A DNA stretch of 64,000 nucleotides from NCBI GenBank assembly GCA_023422835.1, contig JAFAGI010000007.1, positions 124,001 through 188,000 of the forward strand, written 5' to 3'. Below the pieces are notes generated by a model. That model saw only the letters and a program-made list of their open reading frames with translations. It had not been told where the DNA came from and did not search any database. Of the stretch, positions 45,333 through 55,023 are shown piece after piece. The position numbers and the translations under genes were made by a program. This DNA is from Bacteroidota bacterium. Lineage in GTDB: Bacteria; Bacteroidota; Bacteroidia; Chitinophagales; Chitinophagaceae. Numbering within the stretch: the stretch's first letter is position 1; each line of letters begins with the position of its first letter.

Positions 45333-46165
45333 TAATTCAGTTGCTCCTGTTCGTCTTCTTCTTTACTCATATCATCGAGTGACTTAATACCTTCAAGCGG
45401 ACGGCTGCTTCTGCCCATCTCGAGTATCCAGTCTTTACGCTTAAGCTCAAAGTTGGTACCCAGGTACAATCTTTTCACCTGTTCATCGCGTGCAAGCTCT
45501 TCGGCTGTGCCGTGTTTGAATATCTTACCTTCAATCAGCAAATACGCCCTGTCGCAAATAGAAAGTGTTTCGTTTACGTTGTGGTCGGTAATGAGGATAC
45601 CGATGTTCTTGTATTTTAATTTAGCTACAACTCCCTGAATATCTTCAACAGCAATAGGATCTACGCCGGCAAAAGGTTCATCCAGTAAAATAAACTTAGG
45701 GTCTACGGCCAATGCTCTGGCAATTTCCGTTCTTCTGCGCTCACCGCCGCTGAGGCTGTCTCCATTATTTTTTCTTACATGGTGCAGGTTAAATTCATCC
45801 AGCAGGCTTTCCATCTTTTGCCTTTGTTCCTTCTTGGAAAGTTTGGTCATCTGTAACACTGCCAGCAAATTATTTTCCACGCTAAGTTTCCTGAAAACAG
45901 AGGCTTCCTGCGGCAGGTAACCAATACCCATCTGCGCGCGCTTGTACATCGGCAGTTTGGTAATATCCTCTTCATTAAGGTAAACAGTTCCTGCATCAGG
46001 TTTTATCAATCCCACCACCATGTAGAAAGAAGTAGTTTTACCTGCACCGTTTGGGCCAAGCAGGCCTACAATTTCTCCCTGCCGCACATTTACCGAAACA
46101 TGGTCAACTACAGTCCTGCTCTTATACGTTTTTACGAGATCTTTAGTGTGTATGGTAAGGCTCAA
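45332..46165 (-). CDS. lptB: LPS export ABC transporter ATPase LptB
   Basis: A 277-residue ATPase driving lipopolysaccharide transport from the inner membrane through LptFGC-A-DE. It has Walker [11 protein letters not shown], signature [15 protein letters not shown], Walker [14 protein letters not shown] and the LptB-typical [22 protein letters not shown]-terminal extension of about 35 residues ([17 protein letters not shown] onwards) is common in Bacteroidota. The gene's last base is the first of the next start codon. Confidence 0.94.
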   Translation of the reverse strand: MSLTIHTKDLVKTYKSRTVVDHVSVNVRQGEIVGLLGPNGAGKTTSFYMVVGLIKPDAGTVYLNEEDITKLPMYKRAQMGIGYLPQEASVFRKLSVENNLLAVLQMTKLSKKEQRQKMESLLDEFNLHHVRKNNGDSLSGGERRRTEIARALAVDPKFILLDEPFAGVDPIAVEDIQGVVAKLKYKNIGILITDHNVNETLSICDRAYLLIEGKIFKHGTAEELARDEQVKRLYLGTNFELKRKDWILEMGRSSRPLEGIKSLDDMSKEEDEQEQLN

Positions 46166-46182
46166 AGCGTAGAATTTAATAG

Positions 46183-46190
46183 CAAATTTA
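46183..46190 (-). promoter_or_regulatory. -7 element (TAAATTTG) of lptB
   Basis: On the minus strand TAAATTTGC lies 17 bases before the lptB ATG. No TTTG at the -33 position. Confidence 0.4.
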
Positions 46191-46308
46191 ATGCTTTTTC
46201 AGGAATTGGATAAAATAAAACAGCCAATTTCCGCAAACTGCTTAGCGCCATGCTTTTAGCAAATATCCAACACAAGTTTTGTCAACGGCTGAATATTTTT
46301 AACGAAGA

Positions 46309-47604
46309 TTATTTTACACGCAGCTTTTCCAGATCGCGGTAAAATGCAGGATAAGATTTTTTTACAGCATCGGCCTGCTCTATGATCACATCTCCGCCGG
46401 CTCGCAATGCGGCAACTGCACATGCCATTGCAATGCGGTGGTCATTGTGTGAATGCACTTGGGCAGATCGCACCTGCTGCAGACCTTCCACGATCATCAG
46501 GTTGTCCTTGAGGCTAATGTTTACACCGAGTTTAGAAAATTCTTCCATCAGCGTTTTTGCGCGGTCGCTTTCTTTGTGTGCCAGGCGGTGTACGCCTTCA
46601 ATGACAGATTTGCCTGTGCAAAAACTTGCCAAGGCCACCAGCGGAGGAAAAAGATCCGGGCAATCCGTAGCATTGATCTGGAAAGATTTTAAACTTGCTG
46701 CGGCGCTAATTTCAATTTCATTTTCGCGTACAGACATACTGCAGCCTGCATCCATCAACGCTTCCAGGATTTTTTTATCAGCCTGCGCAGAAAAAGTATC
46801 CAGTCCTTTTACAGTGATGTTGCCTGCGACTGCGCCTGCAACCAATAAAAAAGCTGCCCCGCTCCAGTCGCCTTCAACGGTGTAATGTACTTCGCCTCGG
46901 GGCCCACATTGAAAAGAAGTAAAATGAAATGACTTGTAATCGTTGTTTACCGGCACGCGCAAACCAAAGTCCTGCAACACTTTCAGCGTAAGGTCTATAT
47001 ATGGCCTACTGTTGAGGTTGTTTACAGTGATGGTTACATCCTGTGCATCTGCGGCTGCATAAGCAAACAACAGCCCCGTTAAAAACTGGGAACTCAGCGA
47101 GCCGTCAATAGTAATATCTTTAGGAACCAAACCCCCTGAAATTTCTATCGGGAGCCGGCCCTGGCTGGACTTTACCTGTACATTTAATTGAGGCAATACT
47201 TCATCAAAAAAATACATAGGCCTGGAAAGCAGGCTGCCCTCACCGAAAATTTTTACCGGAAATTTGTTCAGCGCAGCAATTGGCGTAAACATGCGGATAC
47301 CTAAACCGCTTTCGCCAAAATTAATTTGTAAGTCTTTTGCAGCCAGGGTTTCAGAAGAATCAACCAGCAAGGATCCATTATCCTGCCTGCTTACCTTAGC
47401 GCCCAGCAAATGGATCACGTGTAAAGAAGCCATATCATCATTGGAAATTCCCGGGTTGTATATTCTGGAAATACTTTTACTGATCAGTGCCGCAGCACAG
47501 GCACGCTGCATAGAACTTTTAGACGCAGGTGCATAAACAGTTCCCGAAACCCTGCCGGGAGAGATGGAAACGGTGGCAGGAACCTGTATATTATCGTTCA
47601 ACAT
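46309..47604 (-). CDS. aroA: 3-phosphoshikimate 1-carboxyvinyltransferase (EPSP synthase)
   Basis: A 431-residue EPSP synthase, sixth step of the shikimate pathway. The N-terminal PASKSSMQRACAA is the lysine-containing phosphate/PEP site (K-S/S-x-x-R) and SLSSQFLTGLLFA with DGSLSSQ follows. The C-terminal DHRIAMACAVAAL is the family signature. The opening of the family NAG/PxT loop is less standard (LLGAKVS, NFGESGLGIRMFTP for the GNAGTxxR loop), with G-E-S-G-L-G-I-R in place of N-A-G-T-A-x-R. It overlaps the DUF3267 gene by 14 bases and is last in the operon. Confidence 0.92.
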   Translation of the reverse strand: MLNDNIQVPATVSISPGRVSGTVYAPASKSSMQRACAAALISKSISRIYNPGISNDDMASLHVIHLLGAKVSRQDNGSLLVDSSETLAAKDLQINFGESGLGIRMFTPIAALNKFPVKIFGEGSLLSRPMYFFDEVLPQLNVQVKSSQGRLPIEISGGLVPKDITIDGSLSSQFLTGLLFAYAAADAQDVTITVNNLNSRPYIDLTLKVLQDFGLRVPVNNDYKSFHFTSFQCGPRGEVHYTVEGDWSGAAFLLVAGAVAGNITVKGLDTFSAQADKKILEALMDAGCSMSVRENEIEISAAASLKSFQINATDCPDLFPPLVALASFCTGKSVIEGVHRLAHKESDRAKTLMEEFSKLGVNISLKDNLMIVEGLQQVRSAQVHSHNDHRIAMACAVAALRAGGDVIIEQADAVKKSYPAFYRDLEKLRVK

Positions 47605-48181
47605 TTTTTTCTTTTAAAACATAAAAACCAATTTCGGACGGGTGATCCAGTACATAACTGTTTTTGTCTTCCTGCACGAGCATCTTTATCATCATCACAT
47701 CTCCGATTGCGCCGACAGTTAATATATAACCCGCGAGTAATAACAAAAAGTTGCTTGTAAATACGGCAATTACGGAAGGTAATATACCTAACAAGATCAA
47801 TGGCATGATGGCCGAAACTATGTACTGATTGCGCTTTAGCGGCTCGTTGCAATGGCAGTAAAATGCAAATACAGGTTTAGTAAGTACGCCAAACTTTATA
47901 GATTTGAAACCACTCTTTGCAAAAATGGCAAAGAAAAAACTATGCACTAATTCATGCAGGCAAATACCTGCGGCAATCATGCCAACAAATCCCAGCAATA
48001 TGCACACAATGCCTGCTACACTTTTCCCTGCGAATACATTTGTAGAGGGGTCATCTGCCAGGCTGTAAAATGCTGAGCCATATACTATCAGTGCAACAAC
48101 AGCAACAACCCAGGAAAGAAATTGCATTTTGCTGAGGTTGATTGTTCTTTTCTCTTCTATGTACTGATGAGGTGAATACAT
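47591..48181 (-). CDS. DUF3267-family membrane metalloprotease-like protein
   Basis: A 196-residue membrane protein with about four hydrophobic helices and the zinc-binding motif HELVH (CLHELVHSFFFAIF), which is the DUF3267 hallmark of a putative zinc metalloprotease. The substrate is unknown. It lies between aroB (one-base overlap of stop and start) and aroA (14-base overlap), so it is firmly part of the aromatic operon though it has no evident role in the pathway. Confidence 0.8.
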   Translation of the reverse strand: MYSPHQYIEEKRTINLSKMQFLSWVVAVVALIVYGSAFYSLADDPSTNVFAGKSVAGIVCILLGFVGMIAAGICLHELVHSFFFAIFAKSGFKSIKFGVLTKPVFAFYCHCNEPLKRNQYIVSAIMPLILLGILPSVIAVFTSNFLLLLAGYILTVGAIGDVMMIKMLVQEDKNSYVLDHPSEIGFYVLKEKNVER

Positions 48182-49206
48182 TATTTATTGACTGCCTCCA
48201 TTACAGAAGCTATCTGTTCTAATTTCAATGGCTGATACAACGCCTTACCGATTTTTTCCAGCAACACAAAATTGATAACCTCATTCACACGTTTTTTATC
48301 GGAAAGCATTTTGTTTAAAGCATCTGCTGCATCATAGTTGAAAAAAGTGGTGAGCCCGTATTTTTCAATGATCCTCACCAGGCGTTCCGCCGCTTTAAAA
48401 TCGAGTAATTGCTTAGAGAGGTAGGCTGCAAAAACCATTCCCACCGAAATAGCATGGCCGTGCGGAAGCTTGTAAGTGTTCTCAATGGCGTGGCCTAAAG
48501 TATGACCGAAGTTCAGCAATTTCCTGTCGCCCTGTTCCAGTTCATCTTGCTGCACTACTCTGGCTTTCAGTAATGCATTTCTCTGAATTAGTTTGTCGAG
48601 TAGTTGCTTATCCTTCCGGAAGTCTTTCACAGTGTGGCTTTCAAGTAGTTTAAACATGGCGGCATCTTTAATAGCTGCATGTTTTATGATCTCTGCAAAA
48701 CCATTTATCCACTCTTGCTGTGGTAGCGTTTTCAGCAAAGTATAATCGTACAATAAGAATTTTGGCTGGCGGATCACGCCGACCATATTTTTATAGATAC
48801 CCACATCTACGCCGTTTTTACCGCCAATAGACGCATCTACCATGGCAAGAATGGAGGTAGGAATAAAGCCGAAGCTAACACCCCTAAGATAAACAGACGC
48901 TACATAGCCGGCAATATCTGTAACTACGCCTCCGCCTAAACCAATGATGGTTGATTTCCTGTCTGCACCGGATTCTATAAGCTTTACAATGACCTCATCA
49001 ACTGCCTGCTGATTTTTAAATTCCTCTCCAGCACGCACCAGTATTACATTCCAGCCCTTTAGTTTTTTTTGATGATGATGATAAACATTGTCATCTGTGA
49101 TAATGAATGCAGCAGACTTATCAACAATGCCGGCCAGTTCGTTGATGGCACTATTAAAATAAAAAACAGTAGATGCCGAAGCGTACTTGACAACTTTTTT
49201 ATTCAT
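48181..49206 (-). CDS. aroB: 3-dehydroquinate synthase
   Basis: A 341-residue NAD-dependent enzyme, second step of the shikimate pathway. The NAD-binding region is IGLGGGVVTDIAGYVASVYL; metal and substrate residues are in TSILAMVDASIGGKNGVDVG and LNFGHTLGHAIENTY with the two histidines, plus HGHAISVGMVFA. Length is normal. It overlaps the DAHP synthase gene by eight bases. Confidence 0.95.
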   Translation of the reverse strand: MNKKVVKYASASTVFYFNSAINELAGIVDKSAAFIITDDNVYHHHQKKLKGWNVILVRAGEEFKNQQAVDEVIVKLIESGADRKSTIIGLGGGVVTDIAGYVASVYLRGVSFGFIPTSILAMVDASIGGKNGVDVGIYKNMVGVIRQPKFLLYDYTLLKTLPQQEWINGFAEIIKHAAIKDAAMFKLLESHTVKDFRKDKQLLDKLIQRNALLKARVVQQDELEQGDRKLLNFGHTLGHAIENTYKLPHGHAISVGMVFAAYLSKQLLDFKAAERLVRIIEKYGLTTFFNYDAADALNKMLSDKKRVNEVINFVLLEKIGKALYQPLKLEQIASVMEAVNK

Positions 49207-50287
49207 TCATGATCCTGTTCTGGTGAGCAATACTTTCCATGTGAATGGCATCAAAATATTTGGTTACAAACTCACGGCTCAGGCCTTTTTTCTCGCCTTT
49301 GGCAATAGCCTTTTCCAAAATTTCGTTCCAGCGGTTGGTCTGTAATATAGTAATCTCATTGTCTTTCTTATACCGGCCGATATTGTCTGCCACCTGCATT
49401 CTTTGGGAAAGCAATTCAACCAGTTCATCATCGAGATTGTTGATCTGCTGGCGGAATTTTTCCAGGGCAGCGTGGTCAATATTTTCTTTGTCTTCCTTAC
49501 GCCATACGATTTGGTTTAAAATATCTTCGAGCTGGGCAGGTGATACCTGTTGTTTTGCATCGCTCCACGCGACATCAGGCGTACAGTGCGACTCAATGAT
49601 CAACCCGTCGTAATCCAGGTCTATAGCGCGTTGTGCTACGCCCAACAAGCCTTCTCTGTTGCCACAAATGTGTGAAGGGTCAGCAATAAAAGGCAGCTCG
49701 GGATAACGCATTTTCATTTCAATAGCCAGGTGCCACATAGGCGGGTTGCGGTATTCCGTATTGCCATACACCGCAAAGCCGCGATGTATCAGGCCTATAT
49801 CTTTTATGCCTGCGCGGTCAATCCGTTCTACAGCGCCTGTCCATAACTCCAGGTCAGGATTCAACGGGTTTTTGATAAGCACCGGCACTTCCACGCCCCG
49901 CAACGCATCGGCAATATCCTGCACGCTGAAAGGGTTTACGGTTGTACGGCCGCCGATCCACAAAATATCAATACCGAACTCCAAAGCATTTTCAACCTGC
50001 TTGGGCGTGGCAACCTCAACAGCCATCAGCATTCCGGTAGCTTTCTTTGCTGCCTGCAACCAGGGCAGGCCTTTTACACCAATGCCTTCAAAGCTTCCCG
50101 GGCGTGTTCGCGGTTTCCAAATACCCGAACGCATTACATCTACCTTTCCTGTTTTTGCAAGCCCTACGGCAGTCTCCATGATCTGCTCTTCAGACTCTGC
50201 GCTGCACGGGCCTGATATAATCAACGGACGCTTCTTCCATATTTGCTGCAGCTGTTCTTTTTGCTGTTGAATTTCTTCTGTATTCAT
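49199..50287 (-). CDS. Bifunctional DAHP synthase / chorismate mutase
   Basis: A 362-residue fusion. Residues 1 to about 265 form a DAHP synthase of the AroG/KDO8P-like class without regulatory domain (LIISGPCSAESEEQIMETAV; RSGIWKPRTRPGSFEGIG; IADPSHICGNR; IESHCTPDVAWSDAKQQ). Residues 270-362 form an AroQ chorismate mutase (LEKFRQQINNLDDELVELLS; QRMQVADNIGRYKK). The fused mutase probably confers feedback control by prephenate or chorismate, as described for Gram-positive homologues. It supplies both pathway entry and the chorismate branch to Phe and Tyr. Confidence 0.92.
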   Translation of the reverse strand: MNTEEIQQQKEQLQQIWKKRPLIISGPCSAESEEQIMETAVGLAKTGKVDVMRSGIWKPRTRPGSFEGIGVKGLPWLQAAKKATGMLMAVEVATPKQVENALEFGIDILWIGGRTTVNPFSVQDIADALRGVEVPVLIKNPLNPDLELWTGAVERIDRAGIKDIGLIHRGFAVYGNTEYRNPPMWHLAIEMKMRYPELPFIADPSHICGNREGLLGVAQRAIDLDYDGLIIESHCTPDVAWSDAKQQVSPAQLEDILNQIVWRKEDKENIDHAALEKFRQQINNLDDELVELLSQRMQVADNIGRYKKDNEITILQTNRWNEILEKAIAKGEKKGLSREFVTKYFDAIHMESIAHQNRIMNE

Positions 50288-50313
50288 AATGTGTGAATTT
50301 ATAAATTTTAGCT

Positions 50314-51975
50314 TTATTTTCTTCTCGGACCTAGACTGTCCGCATCATTCATCCTGATTTTTCTTCCTTTGAATTTTTTGCCGTCAAGTGCACGCACCAT
50401 CTGGTTTGCAGCTTTCTTGTCTATTTCAATCCAGCTATTCATTTCCTTCATATCAATCCTGCCCAATGAGCTTTTTTGCAGGTCGGATATATCCAGTATG
50501 AATTGTATAAAGTTTGCTTTATGGAAGCCGTCTTTGGTGCCCAGGTTGATGAACAATCTCGTGGTATCACCTTCAAAATCTCTCCTGTCGGACTTTATCT
50601 CCTTACCTCCCCTCTCAAAATCTTTTTTATTTTTGGACCTGTCATCTTTGTGAATGTTCAGGTCTTCTGCGTGCTCATAATAATTCAGGAACCTGTCGAA
50701 TTCCAATGCTGCCACACGTTTCAGGATATCTTCCTTACTCATCTCTGCAAACTTCTCCTTCAACATCGGTACGTATGTTTCATATTCTTCGTTGGTAATA
50801 TCTGCATTGAGCAAACGATCCATGTAGAAATAAAACTGCTTGCGGCACACGTCTTTTCCGGAAGGTATTTCCATCTTGTTGAGTTCTGCCTGGGAGATTT
50901 TTTCAATCTGCTTGAGTTTATACAATTCTCTTGAATGCACAATGCTGATACATACACCTGTACTGCCTGCACGGCCTGTGCGCCCACTTCTGTGTGTGTA
51001 TACTTCAATATCATCGGGCAATTCATAATTAATAACGTGGGTGATCTCTTTCACGTCAATGCCGCGTGCAGCCACGTCTGTAGCGATCAGTAGCTGTAAG
51101 GCTTTGTCCCTGAACTGCCCCATTACCTTATCGCGCTGGGGCTGCGTAAGATCTCCGTGCAATGCATCTACATCATAACCTTCGCGTATCAGTTTTTCAG
51201 TGATGTTCTGTGCATCTACTTTAGTTCTTGTAAAGATCAACCCGTAAATACCTGGATTAAAATCAATCAACCGCTTCAGTGTTTCGTACCTGTTAGAGGC
51301 AGAGGTAACATAATATTGATGATCAATATTTTTATTGGTCGTGTTGATCTTTCCTACTGTGACTTCCACAGGGGTCTGCATGTAGCGCTTGCTTACCTTG
51401 CGGATCTCGTTGGGCATGGTGGCGCTGAAAAGCCAGGTGGCTTCACGCTCCGGGGTATTTTGCAAAATAAATTCTATATCTTCCTGGAAGCCCATGTTCA
51501 GCATTTCATCTGCTTCGTCCAGAACTACGTATTTTATTTTTTCGAGGTTGATTGCTTTTCTTTCTATCAGGTCAATCAGGCGACCAGGAGTTGCTACAAT
51601 AATTTGTGCGCCCCTGCGAATATCTTTAATCTGCATCACAATGTTGGCACCGCCGTAGACTGCCACAACATTTATAGTCTTTATATATTTTTTGAAGTTG
51701 ACCATTTCTTTCACGATCTGCATACACAGTTCGCGTGTAGGACAAATGATCAGCGCCTGAGGGTGCTTTTCATTATGGTCGATCAGCTGTAGAAGAGGGA
51801 GCCCGAATGCAGCTGTTTTACCTGTACCGGTTTGTGCGAGCCCGATAAAATCTTTTTCTCCGGAAAGCAATACAGGTATAGCTTTTTCCTGTATTTCCGT
51901 AGGGTTTACAAAACCTAAGTCTTCAACAGCTTTTAAGATCTTTTCTTCTAAAGCCAGTTCTTTGAATGTTATCAT
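50314..51975 (-). CDS. DEAD-box RNA helicase (DeaD/CsdA type, DbpA RNA-binding domain)
   Basis: A 553-residue helicase. Motifs: Q motif (GFVNPTEIQEKAIPVLLSG), I AQTGTGKTAAF, II VLDEADEML, III SAT, V/VI ATDVAARGIDVKEI and HRSGRTGRAG. The C-terminus has a DbpA-type RNA-binding domain (LFINLGTKDGFHKANFIQFI; SWIEIDKKAANQMVRALDGK). Such enzymes remodel rRNA and mRNA, often in the cold. It lies within the aromatic operon (30 bases after tyrA, 26 before the DAHP synthase), where it has no known pathway role. Confidence 0.92.
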   Translation of the reverse strand: MITFKELALEEKILKAVEDLGFVNPTEIQEKAIPVLLSGEKDFIGLAQTGTGKTAAFGLPLLQLIDHNEKHPQALIICPTRELCMQIVKEMVNFKKYIKTINVVAVYGGANIVMQIKDIRRGAQIIVATPGRLIDLIERKAINLEKIKYVVLDEADEMLNMGFQEDIEFILQNTPEREATWLFSATMPNEIRKVSKRYMQTPVEVTVGKINTTNKNIDHQYYVTSASNRYETLKRLIDFNPGIYGLIFTRTKVDAQNITEKLIREGYDVDALHGDLTQPQRDKVMGQFRDKALQLLIATDVAARGIDVKEITHVINYELPDDIEVYTHRSGRTGRAGSTGVCISIVHSRELYKLKQIEKISQAELNKMEIPSGKDVCRKQFYFYMDRLLNADITNEEYETYVPMLKEKFAEMSKEDILKRVAALEFDRFLNYYEHAEDLNIHKDDRSKNKKDFERGGKEIKSDRRDFEGDTTRLFINLGTKDGFHKANFIQFILDISDLQKSSLGRIDMKEMNSWIEIDKKAANQMVRALDGKKFKGRKIRMNDADSLGPRRK

Positions 51976-52005
51976 TATTATTTTTTAATGTGCGACAAAA
52001 TTAAC

Positions 52006-52881
52006 CTATCTGTCTAAAATCTTTTTTATTTTATTACTATTATCAATTAAATCAGCCAGAAATTCCCAGTTCTCTTTTTCCAGCGAGGATTTAAATTTTC
52101 TTAATTGTGAAATGTGCTCGTTCAAGACATCCAGCACATTTTCTTTGTTTTGCATAAATATGGGCACCCAAGTTTGTGGATTGGATTTCGCCAAACGTAC
52201 GGTACTTTCAAAGCCGGAACTGGCCAGGTCGAAGATATTGTCTTCTTCTTTTTCTTTTTCCAGAACCGTATTTGCCAGCGCAAAGCTGGTGATATGAGAT
52301 ATGTGTGAAACGTAAGCCAGATGTACATCGTGGGCCATACCATTCATATACACAATATTCATCCCGATCTTTTTTATGATCTTTTCAACCGTTTCCGAAA
52401 CATCAGGATCACTGTCTTCCTTGCTGCAAATGATAAAGTTTTTACCCTGTAATACATGGTGCATGGCAGCTTCCGGGCCGCTGAATTCTGTACCCCACAT
52501 AGGGTGCGCAGGAAGAAATCTTTTTCTTTTCGGGTGGCCTGCTACCGCTTTGATCAGCGCTTCTTTAGTAGATCCCATATCTATTACCATCTGGTTTTCT
52601 ACCAGGTCCAGCACCTTCGGCAATACTTCCACGCAAGTATTTACAGGCACCGACAGAATAACCAGGTCTGCTTTTTCGATAGCTGCTTCCATCGGTAATA
52701 ATTCATCCACAATACCAAGCGCCAATGCTTTAGCTTCTGAAGGCCTCCCCACACGAATGCCAATAATCTTTTCAGCAATTTTATGATCCCTTAATGCATA
52801 AGCGAAAGTACCGCCGATGAGCCCGAGCCCAAGAATAGCAACGGTTTCAACCTTAGTGTTTTTGTTCTCAACTTCAGCCAT
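52006..52881 (-). CDS. tyrA: Prephenate (or arogenate) dehydrogenase
   Basis: A 291-residue dehydrogenase for tyrosine synthesis. Nucleotide binding is at ILGLGLIGGTFAYALRDHKI; the catalytic region has LPAHPMWGTEFSGPEAA with the family histidine, and AYVSHISHITSFALANTV follows. No ACT domain is fused. Stop and start with the upstream aminotransferase gene share one base. Confidence 0.92.
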   Translation of the reverse strand: MAEVENKNTKVETVAILGLGLIGGTFAYALRDHKIAEKIIGIRVGRPSEAKALALGIVDELLPMEAAIEKADLVILSVPVNTCVEVLPKVLDLVENQMVIDMGSTKEALIKAVAGHPKRKRFLPAHPMWGTEFSGPEAAMHHVLQGKNFIICSKEDSDPDVSETVEKIIKKIGMNIVYMNGMAHDVHLAYVSHISHITSFALANTVLEKEKEEDNIFDLASSGFESTVRLAKSNPQTWVPIFMQNKENVLDVLNEHISQLRKFKSSLEKENWEFLADLIDNSNKIKKILDR

Positions 52882-54041
52882 TATTCTTTATTTACATTTT
52901 TAAGTCTTGCTATAGAATCCTCGAACCTTTGCTGATTGCCGCATAAAGAAATGCGTATGTAATTATTGCCTTCACTGCCGAAAATACCCCCTGGTGTGAT
53001 GAACACATTGGATTTGTATAAAACATCGTCTGCCAGCTGGTAGCCATCTGCATATTCATCGGGAACCTTTGCCCATATGAACAGGCCTGTCTGCGTTTTA
53101 TCATAACTGCATCCCAGCAAATTTAAAAGTTCGTATACCTTTTCTCTCCTAGATTCATATATTTTGTTCAACTCCTCATGCCATTCTTTACCCAGCGTTA
53201 AAGCCTTAGCTGCAGCGTGTTGCAGCGGAGCAAACATACCGCTGTCCATGTTGCTTTTAAAACGAAGGATTTCATCTATTCGTTGGCGGCCGGCCAGCAT
53301 CATGCCCATGCGCCAGCCTGCCATGTTGTGTGATTTGCTTAAGGAATTCAGCTCTACCGCTACTTCTTTTGCTCCTGGTATTGACAGCAGGCTCAGCGGT
53401 TTTTCATTCAGAATAAAACTATACGGATTATCGTGCACCACAAGAATAGCATGCTTTTGAGCAAAAGCAATTATTTTTTCAAACAATGCTGTTGAGGCTG
53501 CTTTGCCCGTAGGCATTTGTGTGTAATTTACAAATAGCAGCTTCACTTTAGAAAGATCCTGTTGTTCAATTTCTTCAAAATCAGGAGACCAGTTGTTGGC
53601 TTCGTTCAGATTATATGGCCTGGCTTCGGCGCCTGTAAGCTTAATGTTGCTTGCATAGGTCGGATAGCCCGGATTGGGCACCAGGGCTACATCACCTTCA
53701 TCCAGGTAGGTCATGCAGATGTGCATGATGCCTTCTTTGGAGCCCATCAAAGGCAAGATCTCCGTGGCGGGATCCAACTCCACATCGTACCACTTTTTAT
53801 ACCAGCCAGCAACGGCTTCTCTGAACAATGGCAAACCTTTGTAGCTCTGGTAACCATGCACTTCAGCTTGAGCACTAACCTCATTCAAAACTTTAATTAC
53901 CTCCGGATGCGGAGGCAGATCAGGGCTACCAATTCCAAGGTTGATAACGTTTTTGCCTTGTTTGTTCATCTCATCTATTTCTCTTAATTTTTTAGAGAAA
54001 TAATATTCTTCTACCGCCTGTAATCTTTTTGCTACCTGCAT
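52881..54041 (-). CDS. Class I PLP aminotransferase (aromatic operon)
   Basis: A 386-residue fold type I aminotransferase. The PLP lysine is in NSLSKSHNMAGWRMG, phosphate-binding arginine follows, and the carboxylate arginine is in YIRISLCGN. It resembles LL-diaminopimelate/aspartate-type aminotransferases. Position between pheA and tyrA suggests that it transaminates phenylpyruvate and 4-hydroxyphenylpyruvate, or prephenate; this is inference. Confidence 0.88.
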   Translation of the reverse strand: MQVAKRLQAVEEYYFSKKLREIDEMNKQGKNVINLGIGSPDLPPHPEVIKVLNEVSAQAEVHGYQSYKGLPLFREAVAGWYKKWYDVELDPATEILPLMGSKEGIMHICMTYLDEGDVALVPNPGYPTYASNIKLTGAEARPYNLNEANNWSPDFEEIEQQDLSKVKLLFVNYTQMPTGKAASTALFEKIIAFAQKHAILVVHDNPYSFILNEKPLSLLSIPGAKEVAVELNSLSKSHNMAGWRMGMMLAGRQRIDEILRFKSNMDSGMFAPLQHAAAKALTLGKEWHEELNKIYESRREKVYELLNLLGCSYDKTQTGLFIWAKVPDEYADGYQLADDVLYKSNVFITPGGIFGSEGNNYIRISLCGNQQRFEDSIARLKNVNKE

Positions 54042-54096
54042 TTAACTATAATTGATATTGTTGAAGCTTATTCTTTATTTAGTGTATGCAGCGGTA

Positions 54097-54954
54097 TTAT
54101 TTACCGCTTTTATAGATGCCATAAATTTTCATTTCTTCTGTTAACGGGTCAATCTTTTTCATGAGCTTAAAAAACTGCGACTTACTCTCAAATTCCATGT
54201 CTACATGAAAACAATATTTCCAGTCGCTACCGGGGATTGGGAAGCTTTGCAGCTTGGTGAGGTTGATGCCGGCCTCATTTACTTTATTTAAAACCTTTGC
54301 CAGGCTTCCTTTCGAGTTATCGGTATGAAAATAAACAGAAGCTTTATTGGCATCTTCAATTTCTTCGGATACTTCTGCACGCTGTAATACCAAAAACCTG
54401 GTATAATTATTTTTCAGGGTATGAATGTTTGGTGCAATAATATCCAGGTTATAAATTTTTGCTGCGAGAGCGCTGGCAATAGCAGCATTGGTTTTACTTT
54501 TGTTCCTGGCAATACGTTTGGCGCTTAAGGCTGTATCGTCTGATTCTACCAGTTTCCATTGAAACTTATCTAAAAATTGTTCGCATTGCTGCAATGCCAT
54601 GGGGTGTGAATGTACTTCCTTAATTTCCTCTAATGTTATGCCTTTATTGGCCATGAGCTGTTGGTTGATCTGCAGATATACCTCACCAACGATCTTGAGG
54701 TTGCTTTTTAGTAATAAATTGTAATTGGGTAAAATACTGCCTGCAATTGAGTTTTCAATTGCCATAACGCCGCCGCTACTTTCTTTTTTGTTGGAAGCTA
54801 TTTTTATTACTTCTTTGAAGGTGTTGCAGCAAATAACTTCTACATTTCCTTTAAAAAAACTTTCTGCCGCCTCCTGGTGAAAGCAACCGGGGAAGCCCTG
54901 AATAGAAACAATGTTTTTTTGCTCAAATAATTTTTGCCTGATGCTTTTTGCCAT
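54097..54954 (-). CDS. pheA: Prephenate dehydratase
   Basis: A 285-residue monofunctional prephenate dehydratase with C-terminal ACT domain. Catalytic part: GFPGCFHQEAAESFF, IENSIAGSILPNYNLL, LMANKGITLEEIKEVHSHPM and the ESDDTALSAKRIARN block with catalytic T/D. ACT part: NKASVYFHTDNSKGSLAKVL with LTKLQSFPIPGSDWKYCFHV (ESRP-like region changed to QSFPIPG). The leader upstream has a complete attenuator. First gene of the aromatic operon. Confidence 0.94.
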   Translation of the reverse strand: MAKSIRQKLFEQKNIVSIQGFPGCFHQEAAESFFKGNVEVICCNTFKEVIKIASNKKESSGGVMAIENSIAGSILPNYNLLLKSNLKIVGEVYLQINQQLMANKGITLEEIKEVHSHPMALQQCEQFLDKFQWKLVESDDTALSAKRIARNKSKTNAAIASALAAKIYNLDIIAPNIHTLKNNYTRFLVLQRAEVSEEIEDANKASVYFHTDNSKGSLAKVLNKVNEAGINLTKLQSFPIPGSDWKYCFHVDMEFESKSQFFKLMKKIDPLTEEMKIYGIYKSGK

Positions 54955-54958
54955 AAAA

Positions 54959-54991
54959 TAAAAAAAATCTCAACCCTTCCGGACTGAGATT
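54959..54991 (-). terminator. Attenuator terminator just upstream of pheA
   Basis: On the minus strand AATCTCA (54991... start) pairs with TGAGATT (ending 54966), with a 12-base loop GTCCGGAAGGGT, followed directly by a run of T (54967-54961). The run ends seven bases before the pheA ATG. Placing a terminator here only makes sense as a conditional one. Its 5' arm (CTCAGTCC, 54988-54981) is complementary to GGACTGAG at 55044-55037 in the leader. Confidence 0.85.
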
Positions 54992-55023
54992 ATACTTTTT
55001 AATATTTTTATTTTTATTAGATT

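Noticed and set aside
51157..51792. 211-codon open frame antisense to the helicase
   Set aside because: Shadow of the intact DEAD-box gene.
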